Shown here: one piece after another, positions 52,053-61,436 of the stretch
Layout of the letters: every line of letters begins with the position of its first letter
How positions within the stretch are numbered: the first letter of the stretch is position 1
Assembly: GCF_002554705.1 (NCBI RefSeq)
Contig: NZ_PDEP01000009.1
Span: 62,001-126,000 of the forward strand
Reading direction: 5' to 3'
From: Longimonas halophila
GTDB taxonomy: Bacteria; Bacteroidota; Rhodothermia; Rhodothermales; Salinibacteraceae
DNA length: 64,000 nt
Program-made: the position numbers and the translations under genes
Notes under the pieces: generated by a model
What the model was told of the DNA's origin: nothing
Databases searched by the model: none
Seen by the model: the letters and a program-made list of their open reading frames with translations, nothing else

Positions 52053-52765
52053 GCCGGAGTCCGAAATTGGTGCGAGGGGATGAACAATGTGCGGCATCCA
52101 ATATACATGACGTGGCTGCACAAGTGCTACCGGGACGTTGGCCCATGCTGATGCGATGCGATCGCTGATGCGAAACACGAAGCGAAAATTGCACAAATAC
52201 GCAGCTGGCCCCCATCTATCGCATGCTATTGCGCGTGTTCTACCATTGTGCCATTGCACTTGCCCGTTGTATCGTGCAGATTAGAGTCAGAATGCTACTG
52301 AAGATGTGGGGCGTACTACATTCCCGCAATACAGAAACGGGTAGCGGTTCAATGCTAAGTGATGTAGGAAACATGACAGTAGCCGGAGACTGGGAGCGCC
52401 GACTGGCGCGGACGTCTCCGGCGCGGACGAACGGAGGACCGTTCGCTCCAGTCAACGTTTTTATCAGAAGGCTATCACTTAAGGTCTATCCACTACCCAG
52501 AAACGTATAAGAAGAAATCGAATCTGTAAGTGTCTCTGCTGTATGTTGGCTTCGATGCCCTATCATTATGTCCCCGTTTGCATCGGAGCGTGGCTTTGTG
52601 GCAGTGGCGTTGCGCCAAACCGCTATAGCAAGTAGGGCCAATGCACCCAAGTGCGCAGCGCCAACAGTCCACGCAGGGGCCGCATAAATCGCGTACTGTA
52701 TGTCCGCCTGGACGGTGCAGCATGCGCGTGCCATCCTTTTCCGAATTGATACCAACTGTTGAACC
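52053..52765. other. Divergent intergenic region with a mobile element, degT / ugd
   Basis: A 713-bp region between the two divergent sugar runs. It contains the second MITE-like element (52340-52497). The rest, 52053-52331 and 52506-52765, shows no protein-like frame and must hold promoters for the two transcripts. No terminator or known riboswitch recognised. Confidence 0.5.
52340..52497. mobile_element. MITE-like element, copy B
   Basis: A 158-bp element with the same ends as copy A: left GGTAGCGGTTCAATGCTAAG (continuing TGAT), one mismatch from copy A over 24 bp; right (52474-52497) ends TATCCACTACC. It is flanked by a perfect 8-bp direct duplication CAGAAACG (52332-52339 and 52498-52505). 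The interior is unrelated to copy A: it has a 9-bp inverted repeat GCCGGAGAC/GTCTCCGGC (52382-52390 with 52414-52422) enclosing GCGCC-GACT-GGCGC. No transposase. Confidence 0.85.
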
Positions 52766-54157
52766 ATGAACATTGCCATGATTGGCACCGGCTATGTAGG
52801 TCTGGTGTCGGGAACGTGTTTTGCCGAAATGGGCAACCGCGTCGTATGTGTTGACATTGACGAGAACAAGGTCGATCAACTCAAGAACGGGCAGCTTCCG
52901 ATCTACGAGCCCGACCTGGAGCACTACTTTAGCCGAAACACTTCGGAAGGACGGCTTACCTTTACCACCGACCTGGCCGAAGGCGTGGCCCATGCCGAAC
53001 TCATCTTCCTGGCTCTGCCCACGCCTCCCGGCGAAGACGGATCTGCCGACCTCTCGTATGTGCTGAATGCCGCGGGCGAGATTGCGGACCTCATCGCGAA
53101 CGAAGACGACGATCGCTATCGCCTCATCATCAACAAGAGCACCGTGCCGGTGGGTACCGCCGACCGCGTGCAGAACGTGATGGAAGAGGCGGGGCTGCAG
53201 GCCGGAGAGCAGTTCGATGTCGTGTCGAACCCCGAGTTCTTGCGCGAGGGTGTGGCTGTAGACGACTTCCTGAAGCCCGACCGCGTGGTTATTGGTACCT
53301 CCAGCGAGAAGGCCGCCAACATGATGACGCGCCTCTACGAACCGTTTGTGCGGCAGGGCAATCCCATCGTCGTGGTCGACGAGCGTTCTGCTGAGATGAT
53401 CAAGTACGCGGCCAACTCCATTCTGGCCACGCGCATCTCGTTCATGAACGAAATCGCCAACCTGTGTGAGAAGGTCGGGGCCAATGTTGACAAGGTGCGC
53501 CTCGGTATCAGCAAAGATCACCGCATCGGACGCCACTTCTTGTATGCGGGCATCGGATTCGGCGGCAGCTGCTTCCCGAAAGATGTACAGGCGCTGCATC
53601 GCACCGGACGCCAGAACGATTACAATTTCAAGATTCTGGATTCGGTGCTCAAGGTGAACGACCAGCAGCGCGAACTGCTCGCTGAGCGCGTCATTGACTA
53701 CTTCGATGGCGATGTAAGCGGCAAGAAGGTCGCCATCTGGGGGCTTTCGTTTAAGCCGAACACCGACGACATTCGCGAAGCGCCCTCGCACATCATCATC
53801 CGCGCGCTGCTCGACGCAGGCGCCGAGGTCGTGGGCTACGACCCGGAAGCCATCGAGACCACGCGCCGCGTGTTTGGCGATGCGATTGACTACGCCGACG
53901 ATATGTACAGCGCCCTCGATGGGGCCGACGTGCTCGTCATCTGCACCGAGTGGAACGCCTTCCGCCGTCCCGACTTGGCCGATGTGCGCGACCGACTGGC
54001 CGAGCCGGTCATCTTTGACGGACGTAACGTGTTCGACCCGAAGCGCATGGCCGAGATGGGCTTCATCTACTCCAGCATTGGGCGTCCGTCGCTGCCGCCG
54101 GAAAACGACGAAGCGGCCATCGAGACCGCCCTCTCTGAAAACGGGCAGCCTGCGTAG
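52766..54157 (+). CDS. ugd: UDP-glucose 6-dehydrogenase
   Basis: A 463-aa NAD-dependent enzyme that oxidises UDP-glucose to UDP-glucuronate. [20 protein letters not shown] binds [29 protein letters not shown] and [20 protein letters not shown] are family hallmarks; [16 protein letters not shown] carries the catalytic Cys. The third domain begins [21 protein letters not shown]. The next gene uses the product to make UDP-xylose. A GGGCGGA/TCCGCCC hairpin follows at 54181-54202. Confidence 0.94.
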   Translation: MNIAMIGTGYVGLVSGTCFAEMGNRVVCVDIDENKVDQLKNGQLPIYEPDLEHYFSRNTSEGRLTFTTDLAEGVAHAELIFLALPTPPGEDGSADLSYVLNAAGEIADLIANEDDDRYRLIINKSTVPVGTADRVQNVMEEAGLQAGEQFDVVSNPEFLREGVAVDDFLKPDRVVIGTSSEKAANMMTRLYEPFVRQGNPIVVVDERSAEMIKYAANSILATRISFMNEIANLCEKVGANVDKVRLGISKDHRIGRHFLYAGIGFGGSCFPKDVQALHRTGRQNDYNFKILDSVLKVNDQQRELLAERVIDYFDGDVSGKKVAIWGLSFKPNTDDIREAPSHIIIRALLDAGAEVVGYDPEAIETTRRVFGDAIDYADDMYSALDGADVLVICTEWNAFRRPDLADVRDRLAEPVIFDGRNVFDPKRMAEMGFIYSSIGRPSLPPENDEAAIETALSENGQPA

Positions 54158-54180
54158 CCGCCCGGCTCCTGATTATTATG

Positions 54181-54202
54181 GGGCGGACCTGCGCATCCGC
54201 CC
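54181..54202 (+). terminator. Hairpin between ugd and uxs
   Basis: GGGCGGA-CCTGCGCA-TCCGCCC is a perfect 7-bp stem, followed by TGGTTTCTTG. The T content is low, so it may only partly end transcription or protect the ugd mRNA end. It lies 24-45 bp after the ugd stop and 28 bp before uxs. Confidence 0.35.
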
Positions 54203-54229
54203 TGGTTTCTTGCTATCGCCCACAGCCTC

Positions 54230-55186
54230 ATGCCACGCACACTCATCACCGGCGGTGCCGGGTTCCTGGGGTCGCACCTGTGCGACCGGTTCATTGCCGA
54301 GGGCCACGAAGTCCTCTGTATGGATAACCTCGTTACTGGCAACACCGACAACATTGCGCATCTGTTTGAGCGCCCGGATGAGCAGTTCAAGTTCATCCAC
54401 CACGATGTGACGGACTACATTCACGTGGGCGGCGAGCTCGACTATGTGCTCCACTTTGCCAGCCCGGCCTCGCCCGCCGACTACCTGCGCCTGCCAATTC
54501 AGACGCTCAAGGTGGGCGCGCTGGGTACGCACAAGGCGCTGGGGCTGGCTAAGGCGAAGGGGGCCCGATTGCTCCTCGCCTCCACCAGTGAAGTGTACGG
54601 CGACCCGCTTGTGCATCCGCAACCCGAAGACTACTGGGGCAACGTGAATCCCATTGGCTCGCGCGGGGTGTACGACGAAGCCAAGCGCTTTGCCGAAGCC
54701 ATCACCATGGCGTATCAGCGCTACCACGGCGTGGAAACGCGCATCGTGCGCATCTTCAACACGTACGGTCCGCACATGCGGCTCGACGACGGACGCGCGC
54801 TGCCCACGTTTATGGGGCAGGCCCTTCGGGGCGAGCCGCTCACCGTGTACGGCGATGGGAGCCAGACGCGCTCCTTTTGCTATGTAGATGACCTTGTGGA
54901 GGGCATCTACCGCTTGTTGCTGAGCGACGAAAACGAGCCGGTGAACATTGGCAACACGGAGGAGATTACCATCAAGGCGTTTGCTGAGGAGATCATCGAA
55001 CTGACGGACTCAGGGAGCACCATCACGTACGAGCCGCTGCCGCAAGACGACCCGCAGGTGCGCGAGCCCGATATCTCAAAGGCGCAGCGCACGCTCGACT
55101 GGGCTCCGCAGGTGGAGCGTCGCGACGGCTTGCGCAAGACGCTCGACTACTTTCAGGACGCCGTTGAAGCATCAACCACCGCGTAA
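54230..55186 (+). CDS. UDP-glucuronate decarboxylase (UDP-xylose synthase)
   Basis: A 318-aa extended SDR enzyme making UDP-xylose from UDP-glucuronate. [18 protein letters not shown] is the NAD loop; [21 protein letters not shown] is the UXS signature; [20 protein letters not shown] and the YDEAKR catalytic Tyr/Lys follow; [16 protein letters not shown] and [17 protein letters not shown] complete the substrate site. Next to ugd, which gives its substrate. UDP-xylose would feed surface polysaccharide or glycoprotein. Confidence 0.93.
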   Translation: MPRTLITGGAGFLGSHLCDRFIAEGHEVLCMDNLVTGNTDNIAHLFERPDEQFKFIHHDVTDYIHVGGELDYVLHFASPASPADYLRLPIQTLKVGALGTHKALGLAKAKGARLLLASTSEVYGDPLVHPQPEDYWGNVNPIGSRGVYDEAKRFAEAITMAYQRYHGVETRIVRIFNTYGPHMRLDDGRALPTFMGQALRGEPLTVYGDGSQTRSFCYVDDLVEGIYRLLLSDENEPVNIGNTEEITIKAFAEEIIELTDSGSTITYEPLPQDDPQVREPDISKAQRTLDWAPQVERRDGLRKTLDYFQDAVEASTTA

Positions 55187-55262
55187 CTCCTACGCTCGTC
55201 CCCGTTCTGACCGACATCATCTACACAACTCGACCGCGTTTTTTATAACGCACCCATTGCAT

Positions 55263-56174
55263 ATGAGTGTATCATCTGAAACCGCCCGCCATCTGGATAC
55301 CCTGGAGTCTGAGGGTATCCACGTCATTCGTGAAACCGCAGCGCAGTTTGAGCGCCCCGTGCTTATGTTCTCGGGAGGCAAAGACTCGCTTACCATGACG
55401 CACCTGGCGCGCAAGGCGTTCTATCCAGAGCCTATCCCGTTTCCGCTGCTGCATGTGGATACGGGGCATAACTTCCCCGAAACCCTGCGCTTTCGCGATG
55501 ACCTCATGGAGCGCATCGGAGCCAATCTGATTGTGCGTACCGTGCAGGAATCCATCGACAAAGGGCGCGTCAAAGAGGAGCAGGGGCCCAACGCCAGTCG
55601 CAACAAGCTGCAGATCGTGACGCTGCTCGACGCGCTCGACGAACTCGACGTAGATGCCGCCCTCGGGGGCGCGCGCCGCGACGAGGAAAAAGCCCGTGCC
55701 AAGGAGCGCTTCTTCTCACACCGCGACCGCTTCGGGCAGTGGGATCCGAAGAAGCAGCGCCCTGAACTGTGGAATCAGTACAACGGCCGCCGCAACCCGG
55801 GCGAGCACTTCCGGGTCTTTCCGCTGAGCAACTGGACGGAGCTCGATGTGTGGCAGTATATCGAGCGCGAAGGGTTGGAGATTCCAAGCCTCTACCTGGC
55901 GCACAAGCGCGACGTGGTCGAACGCGATGGCTCGCTCCTCGCCAAATCCGACTACATCTCGCTGCGCGATGGTGAGCACTACGCCGAGAAGATGGTCCGC
56001 TTCCGCACCATTGGCGACATGACGTGCACCGGCGCCATCGAATCGACGGCCACGACCATTCCCGAGGTCATCGAAGAGGTCGCCACGGCCACCCACTCCG
56101 AACGCGGTGGACGCACCGACGATCAGCGCTCGGAAGCGGCCATGGAAGATCGCAAGCGCAAAGGATACTTTTAG
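55263..56174 (+). CDS. cysD: Sulfate adenylyltransferase subunit 2
   Basis: A 303-aa PP-loop ATP pyrophosphatase that with CysN activates sulfate to APS. VLMFSGGKDSLTMTHLA is the SGGxDS P-loop; HVDTGHNFPETLRFRD, AALGGARRDEEKARAKER and WTELDVWQYIEREG are CysD motifs; the C-terminal MVRFRTIGDMTCTGAIES matches the family end. ATG at 55263 is the start of the fold. It is followed by cysNC 51 bp later. No PAPS reductase (CysH) or sulfite reductase gene lies in the window. Confidence 0.94.
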   Translation: MSVSSETARHLDTLESEGIHVIRETAAQFERPVLMFSGGKDSLTMTHLARKAFYPEPIPFPLLHVDTGHNFPETLRFRDDLMERIGANLIVRTVQESIDKGRVKEEQGPNASRNKLQIVTLLDALDELDVDAALGGARRDEEKARAKERFFSHRDRFGQWDPKKQRPELWNQYNGRRNPGEHFRVFPLSNWTELDVWQYIEREGLEIPSLYLAHKRDVVERDGSLLAKSDYISLRDGEHYAEKMVRFRTIGDMTCTGAIESTATTIPEVIEEVATATHSERGGRTDDQRSEAAMEDRKRKGYF

Positions 56175-56225
56175 CGCATTGCTGGCTCCCCTCCATATCT
56201 CTAAACCGTACACAGATTACACTTT

Positions 56226-58112
56226 ATGGACTTACTCCGATTTACGACTGCAGGCAGTGTCGATGATGGCAAGAGCACGCTCATTGGGCGGCTCTTCTAC
56301 GACACGCAGGCCATCTTCGAAGAGAAGATGTCCGAGATTCAGCGCAACACGCAGCGCGACGACGAAGACCTGGAGCTGGCGCTCCTGACCGACGGGCTGC
56401 GCGCTGAGCGCGAACAGGGCATCACGATCGATGTGGCCTATCGCTACTTTGCCACGCCGAAGCGCAAGTTCATCATCGCCGACACGCCGGGCCACGAGCA
56501 GTACACCCGCAACATGGTGACCGGCGCCTCCACCGCCGAGCTTGCCATTGTGCTGCTGGATGCGCGCAAAGGCGTGCTCGAACAGTCGCATCGCCACGCG
56601 TTCATCGCGTCGCTGCTGCAGATTCCGCACATGATTGTGGCGGTCAACAAGATGGACCTGGTCGACTACGACGAGGACCGCTTCCGCGAGATCGTGGACG
56701 AGTTCCGCGACTTTGCCGACAAGCTCGATGTGAACGACATCACCTTCATCCCGATCTCGGCGCTGAAGGGCGACAACGTGGTCACCGAAAGCGAGAAGAC
56801 GCCGTGGTATCAGGGTGCTACGCTGCTGCATCGCCTGGAGACGGTGAAGACGCAGACCGACCGCAATCAGGTCGATTTCCGCTTCCCCGTGCAGAACGTG
56901 ATTCGTCCGCACCAGGACTTTCGCGGATTCGCCGGGCAAGTGGCCTCCGGCAGCGTGCGTCCGGGCGAGGAGGTCGTCGTGCTACCTTCGAACCTGACCA
57001 CCGAGGTCGAAAGCATCGTCACGCTCGACGGCGAACAAGACCAGGCCAGCCCCGGCGAGTCGGTCGTGATTTCGCTGACCGACGAGATCGACGTGAGCCG
57101 CGGCTCCATGATCGTACGCAGCCGCAACCGCCCCGAAGTCACGCGGCAGGTGGATGCAGATCTCTGCTGGATGGACGAAGAGAAGCTGCGGACCGATCGT
57201 CCGTACATTGTGCAGCATGGCACGCGGGAGACGCAGGCATACGTGTCGAACCTGGTCTATCGCATCAACGTGAAGACGCTGCACCGCGAAGAGGCCGACA
57301 CGCTCACGCTCAATGAAATTGGCCGCGTGGAGCTGGAGACCGCCGATCCGCTCTTCATTGATAGCTATCGCGTAAACCGGCATACAGGCCGTTTCATCCT
57401 CGTCGATCCGGACACCAATGCGACTGTAGCGGGCGGCATGATTCGCGGCGTGGGGCAAGACGTCGCCGCCGTAGGCGAAGAAAGCACCACGCGCAAGGAG
57501 CAGCAAACGAGTCCGAACGTCGTGTGGGAAGGACTGGCCATTCCGCGCGAAGAGCGCGAAGCCAAGAATGGCCACAAAGCCGCTGTAATGTGGTTCACGG
57601 GCCTTTCGGGGGCCGGCAAATCGACCGTGGCGAAGGCGCTGGAAGAACGCCTCTTCGACCGCGGCATCCAGACGATGCACCTCGACGGCGACAACGTGCG
57701 CCATGGCCTTTCGGGCGATCTGGGCTTCTCGGCCAACGACCGCGAGGAAAACGTGCGGCGCGTGGGCGAAGTCTCGCGCCTCTTCTTCGAGCAGGGCACA
57801 TTCACCCTCTGCACGTTCGTTTCGCCCTACCGCGAAGACCGCACCCGCGTCCGCGAACTGCTGCCCGAGGGGCGCTTCCTCGAAGTGCACGTCGATTGTG
57901 CGCTGGAGGTCTGCAAAGAGCGCGATCCGAAGGGGCTGTACGAGAAAGCCGAGAAGGGCGAAATCTCGAACTTCACCGGCGTCTCTGCTCCGTACGAAGA
58001 ACCGGAAGATCCTGAAATTGTCGTGCGCACCGACGAACATGACGTAGAAACCTGCGTGGATCAGATCGTTGATGCGCTCGAAGCACGCGGCCTGATTCCC
58101 GAAGCTGAGTAA
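56226..58112 (+). CDS. cysNC: Bifunctional sulfate adenylyltransferase subunit 1 / adenylylsulfate kinase
   Basis: A 628-aa fusion. Residues 1-430 are the EF-Tu-like GTPase CysN: AGSVDDGKSTLIGRLFYDT (G1), ADTPGHEQYTRNM (G3) and AVNKMDLVDY (G4). Residues of about 450-628 are APS kinase CysC: WFTGLSGAGKSTVAKALEE (P-loop near 459), DGDNVRHGLSGDLGFS and FVSPYREDRTRVREL. Together with CysD the product makes PAPS. Fusion is usual in many genera. A strong terminator follows at 58142-58183. Confidence 0.95.
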   Translation: MDLLRFTTAGSVDDGKSTLIGRLFYDTQAIFEEKMSEIQRNTQRDDEDLELALLTDGLRAEREQGITIDVAYRYFATPKRKFIIADTPGHEQYTRNMVTGASTAELAIVLLDARKGVLEQSHRHAFIASLLQIPHMIVAVNKMDLVDYDEDRFREIVDEFRDFADKLDVNDITFIPISALKGDNVVTESEKTPWYQGATLLHRLETVKTQTDRNQVDFRFPVQNVIRPHQDFRGFAGQVASGSVRPGEEVVVLPSNLTTEVESIVTLDGEQDQASPGESVVISLTDEIDVSRGSMIVRSRNRPEVTRQVDADLCWMDEEKLRTDRPYIVQHGTRETQAYVSNLVYRINVKTLHREEADTLTLNEIGRVELETADPLFIDSYRVNRHTGRFILVDPDTNATVAGGMIRGVGQDVAAVGEESTTRKEQQTSPNVVWEGLAIPREEREAKNGHKAAVMWFTGLSGAGKSTVAKALEERLFDRGIQTMHLDGDNVRHGLSGDLGFSANDREENVRRVGEVSRLFFEQGTFTLCTFVSPYREDRTRVRELLPEGRFLEVHVDCALEVCKERDPKGLYEKAEKGEISNFTGVSAPYEEPEDPEIVVRTDEHDVETCVDQIVDALEARGLIPEAE

Positions 58113-58141
58113 GACTTAGTTTCCACGTAGCAGCGTAACGC

Positions 58142-58183
58142 AAAGAGCGCATGGGCCTGCCTGGCTGGTGCGCTCTTTTTTTT
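58142..58183 (+). terminator. Intrinsic terminator after cysNC
   Basis: AAAGAGCGC (58142-58150) pairs perfectly with GCGCTCTTT (58170-58178); the loop is 19 bases, and the right arm runs into a tract of eight T (58176-58183). It ends the ugd/uxs/cysDNC transcripts 30 bp after the cysNC stop. Confidence 0.85.
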
Positions 58184-58234
58184 GAGACGCTCCTTTTTTA
58201 CTGATACGAACTGTCCGAATCCCCCTGACTGCTC

Positions 58235-59284
58235 ATGATTGATCTTGGCATTTGGCTGCCCATTTTTGGTGGATGGCTCCGCAACGTAGAGGACGAAGGC
58301 ATGCCGCCTACGTTCGACTACAACAAGCAGGTGGCGCAAGCCGCCGACCAGCACGGCTTTTCGACGATTCTGATTGCCGAACTGAACCTGAACGACATCA
58401 AAGGTATCGAGGCGCCGAGCCTGGAGTGTTGGACGACCACTGCGGGACTCGCCCCCGTCACCGAAAACATTCGGCTGATGGCAGCGCTGCGTCCGGGGTT
58501 TCGTTCGCCTGCCGTAGCCGCAAAGATGGCGGCCAACATTGACCATATGTCGAACGGCCGCTTCGAGATTAACCTCGTCTCGGGCTGGTGGGAGGAGGAG
58601 ATGAAGATGTACGCGGGCGAGTGGATCGAGCACGACTCCCGCTACGAACGCTCGCGCGAGTTTGTGGACATCATGCGCGGGGTGTGGACCGAAGATCGCT
58701 TTTCGCACGACGGCGAGTTCTACACCGTTGAGAACACGGTCCTTGCGCCGAAGCCGGTGCAAGACGGTGGCATTCCGCTGTACGCGGGCGGCGGTTCTGA
58801 GGCCGGGCGCACCTTCATCGCCGAGCAGTGCGACCACTACCTGATGCACGGCGGCTCGGTCGATAAGATTGCGGGCGACATCGAGGACCTGCGCGAGCGC
58901 CGCGCCCAGGCGGGCCACAACCCAGATGCTATGCAGTTTGGCATGGCCGCATACATGATCTGCCGGGAGACGGAAGCTGAGGCGCAGGCCGAGTTGGAGC
59001 GCATCACCACCGTCGATTACGAAGCGGAAGGGTTCGACAGCTACGACGACTTTGTGGCAAACTCGGAGCTCGATTCCGAGGTCGACCTGAAGGACTACTC
59101 GGTCTCCAACCGCGGCCTGCGCCCGAACCTGGTTGGCACGCCCGATCAGATCGTAGAGCGCCTGAATGCCTACGCCGATGTAGGCCTCGACCTGGTGATC
59201 GTGCAGTGCAGCCCAATGCTCGAAGAGGTAGAGCGCATCGGCCAAGAGGTTATCCCGCGTCTGAAGAACGTAGCAGCGGCGTGA
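58235..59284 (+). CDS. LLM-class flavin-dependent monooxygenase (SsuD/SfnG-like)
   Basis: A 349-aa luciferase-like TIM-barrel enzyme that uses reduced FMN and O2. GIWLPIFGGWLRNVEDEGMPP opens the barrel; AELNLNDIKGIEAPSLECWTTT, RPGFRSPAVAAKMAANIDHMS and NLVSGWWEEEMKMYAG are typical of the SsuD/SfnG group, which cleaves alkanesulfonates or methylsulfone to release sulfite. Its place after the sulfate-activation genes supports a sulfur role, but it has its own promoter region after a terminator. No SsuE-type flavin reductase is in the window. Confidence 0.82.
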   Translation: MIDLGIWLPIFGGWLRNVEDEGMPPTFDYNKQVAQAADQHGFSTILIAELNLNDIKGIEAPSLECWTTTAGLAPVTENIRLMAALRPGFRSPAVAAKMAANIDHMSNGRFEINLVSGWWEEEMKMYAGEWIEHDSRYERSREFVDIMRGVWTEDRFSHDGEFYTVENTVLAPKPVQDGGIPLYAGGGSEAGRTFIAEQCDHYLMHGGSVDKIAGDIEDLRERRAQAGHNPDAMQFGMAAYMICRETEAEAQAELERITTVDYEAEGFDSYDDFVANSELDSEVDLKDYSVSNRGLRPNLVGTPDQIVERLNAYADVGLDLVIVQCSPMLEEVERIGQEVIPRLKNVAAA

Positions 59285-59315
59285 CCACGGTCTGCCGATC
59301 AGGTTGGACGTTCTG

Positions 59316-59341
59316 TAGGGACACGGCGCGCCGTGTCCCTA
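59316..59341 (+). terminator. 26-bp perfect palindrome between convergent genes
   Basis: TAGGGACACGGCG is followed directly by its exact inverse CGCCGTGTCCCTA (59316-59341), then CTTCTTTTT on the plus strand. It stands 31 bp after the LLM stop and 15 bp before the convergent lipoprotein gene's stop (59357). It can terminate the LLM transcript and, less well, the other strand. In style it belongs with the palindrome at 14010-14038. Confidence 0.7.
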
Positions 59342-59356
59342 CTTCTTTTTGGCTGA

Positions 59357-59821
59357 TCACTCCACGATGACCGTATGCGTGAGCGTGACGAGTTTATCGA
59401 GATTGTTGGTCCACAACCGATCGCGCCCATTCACAGCAATGGTGCCCATGCCCGGCTCCCGAAAGGTCACCGAAATGGTGCGTGGCATTTCAGCAATGAC
59501 CCAGGTGCATGCCGTCTGGTGCCCATTGCCTCCATCGTATGGCGTGATGGTGGTACGCATTGGTGCGCGCTCGACCTCCTCGCGTACTGCCTGCACGCAG
59601 GAGCTGAAGCCGAAGGTGGTCACTGTGACGTCAAACGCCTGCCCCGCCTGTGCGGTGTCGGGGGCCACGAGTGGAGCCGTAGGCGTGATGCCTTCACCAA
59701 TAAATCCAATATACGCATCAACGGGATCTTTGTCGGACGAATTACCCCCCAGAAAGTCGCATCCGGTAGCAATCGTGATGAGCAGCGCAAAAGCGATTAG
59801 AGAGCGGGTAGACCGTATCAT
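59357..59821 (-). CDS. Putative lipoprotein of unknown function
   Basis: A 154-aa protein. IAFALLITIATGCDFLGG is a lipoprotein signal with lipobox ATGC; Cys at about residue 20 would be lipid-modified. The mature part has a few beta-type stretches (AGQAFDVTVTTFGF, RTISVTFREPGMGTIAVNGRD) and two further Cys that might form a disulfide (SSCVQ and TACTW). I recognise no domain. Convergent with the LLM gene. The ATG at 59821 is set by the signal peptide. Confidence 0.65.
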   Translation of the reverse strand: MIRSTRSLIAFALLITIATGCDFLGGNSSDKDPVDAYIGFIGEGITPTAPLVAPDTAQAGQAFDVTVTTFGFSSCVQAVREEVERAPMRTTITPYDGGNGHQTACTWVIAEMPRTISVTFREPGMGTIAVNGRDRLWTNNLDKLVTLTHTVIVE

Positions 59822-59913
59822 GAGATTAGTTGGGACTGTTCTACACTTTGCAGGTTCTACACACAGTATGCACGTCCCCATGCGTTGCAATGTTGCATGT
59901 CGCACGGCCGCGT

Positions 59914-61383
59914 CTACGCCTGCCCATTCTCGGATGTGGCGTGCGGGAGTTCAAACTGAAAGCGGGTGCCGCGCCCTTCGGTGCTCTCCACGCTGACGGA
60001 CTCGCCGTGCGCCTGCAAGATCTGGTTTACGATGCTAAGGCCGAGTCCTGTGCCGCCGCTCTCGCGTGAGCGATGCGGATCGACGCGGTAGAAGCGCTCA
60101 AAGATGCGCTCCAGGTGTTCTTCGGGGATGCCCTTGCCGGTATCCACCACGTCGATGCGCACCTTATCCTTGCGGCGCGTCACGCGGCAGCGTACGGTGC
60201 CCTCGTCGGTGTATGCGATGGCGTTCTCGATCAGGTTTACGAGCACCTGCCGGATGCGTGAGCGGTCGGCATTCACCTCAAAGCTGGGGATGTCGACCTC
60301 CAGGTTGAGCCCCTTCTTGTCGGCTTTGGGGCGCAGCATCTCGACGACCTCATCCACCAGATCCTTCAGGTTAAAGACGCGCCGGTCGATTAGATCCTCG
60401 CGGTATTCCAGGCGCGCAATCTCGATCAGGTCGTTGAAGAGGTTCTGCAGGCGCTGCAGGTTGTTGAGCCCCTTCTCGGCATACCGGGTGCGCTGCTCCT
60501 CCGAAAGCCGCGAGGTGCCAAGCGCCTCCAGGTAGCCGCTAATGGAGAAAATCGGGTTGCGCACCTCGTGCGATACGTTCCCGATGAACTCGCTCTGCAG
60601 CTGCGCCATCCGCTCCAGCTCGTTGATCTTATCGCGAAAGCTGTCGGAGGCGCGATTGAGGCTCTCGGCCAGATCCTGAAACTCCGCTGCCCGGCTGTCA
60701 ATGCGGATGCGTCCGGTAAGCTGCCCTCGGCTCACGCGCTGCGCGGTGTTGCGGATGCGCTTGAGGGGCGTTGTAATTTTGGAGGCAGCAACCCAGCTTC
60801 CAAGCACTGTCAGGATCAGTGCCAGCACCATCCCGGCAAGAATGACAATCTGGCTCCGCTCCAGCAGGCTGTACAGCGGCGACGAGGGCTGGCCCACCTG
60901 TACAACCATGTTGGACTCGGGGCGATACAGCGTGGCGTAGAAGACCCGGGGCTCGTTCAGATTCAGCCGGTTTTGGTAGCGGATGGTTGAAGCGGAAAGG
61001 GTATTGAGCGCTTCGACATTGAAAAAGCGAGTGCTGTCGGTAGGAGCAGGGTCTGGGTCGAATGGCATGCTGCCGAGTACGGTATCGGGTGTGGCCACCG
61101 TGACCGACCACTCGGTCATGCTCTGCAGATGGCGCAATGCGTCGCCGCGTTCAGAAGCGGTAGAGAGCTCACCCATCTGGAGGGCCACCCGCTCGGCCTG
61201 GTTGTTCAGCGTGCGCTCCAGCGCGTTCTCGACATCGCTCTTGAAGATAAAGAAGACATACAGCGCAACCAACACCACCGCCGCGCCCACGAAGAGCGTG
61301 AAGGTAGAGACCATCCAGAACTGGGTTTCCTTACGCTCGGGGACCAGGCGGCTCCAAAGAGAATTGGACACAAATCGATGCAA
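59914..61383 (-). CDS. Membrane sensor histidine kinase (PhoR-like)
   Basis: A 489-aa kinase. Two helices (about 26-48 and 178-200) enclose a periplasmic domain of about 130 residues with no recognised ligand fold. A HAMP domain (KITTPLKRIRNTAQRVSRGQL) follows, then HisKA with the phosphoacceptor His in FIGNVSHEVRNPIFSISGYLEA, and HATPase_c with NLIENAIAYTDEG (N box), DTGKGIPEEHLERIFERFYR (G1/F) and GGTGLGLSIV (G2). It is 143 bp downstream of the response regulator gene, with a hairpin in between. Confidence 0.9.
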   Translation of the reverse strand: MHRFVSNSLWSRLVPERKETQFWMVSTFTLFVGAAVVLVALYVFFIFKSDVENALERTLNNQAERVALQMGELSTASERGDALRHLQSMTEWSVTVATPDTVLGSMPFDPDPAPTDSTRFFNVEALNTLSASTIRYQNRLNLNEPRVFYATLYRPESNMVVQVGQPSSPLYSLLERSQIVILAGMVLALILTVLGSWVAASKITTPLKRIRNTAQRVSRGQLTGRIRIDSRAAEFQDLAESLNRASDSFRDKINELERMAQLQSEFIGNVSHEVRNPIFSISGYLEALGTSRLSEEQRTRYAEKGLNNLQRLQNLFNDLIEIARLEYREDLIDRRVFNLKDLVDEVVEMLRPKADKKGLNLEVDIPSFEVNADRSRIRQVLVNLIENAIAYTDEGTVRCRVTRRKDKVRIDVVDTGKGIPEEHLERIFERFYRVDPHRSRESGGTGLGLSIVNQILQAHGESVSVESTEGRGTRFQFELPHATSENGQA

Positions 61384-61436
61384 TTAATGAGCAGAATGAG
61401 AGGCGGCTGAGACCATCTCGTCGACAAAGGCAAAAG

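Noticed and set aside
52493-53791. 432-codon open frame opposite ugd
   Set aside because: Antisense shadow of a highly conserved dehydrogenase gene; it also runs into the mobile element end.
58061-59245. 394-codon open frame opposite the LLM monooxygenase
   Set aside because: Antisense shadow; the plus-strand frame has family motifs and a terminator-bounded transcript.
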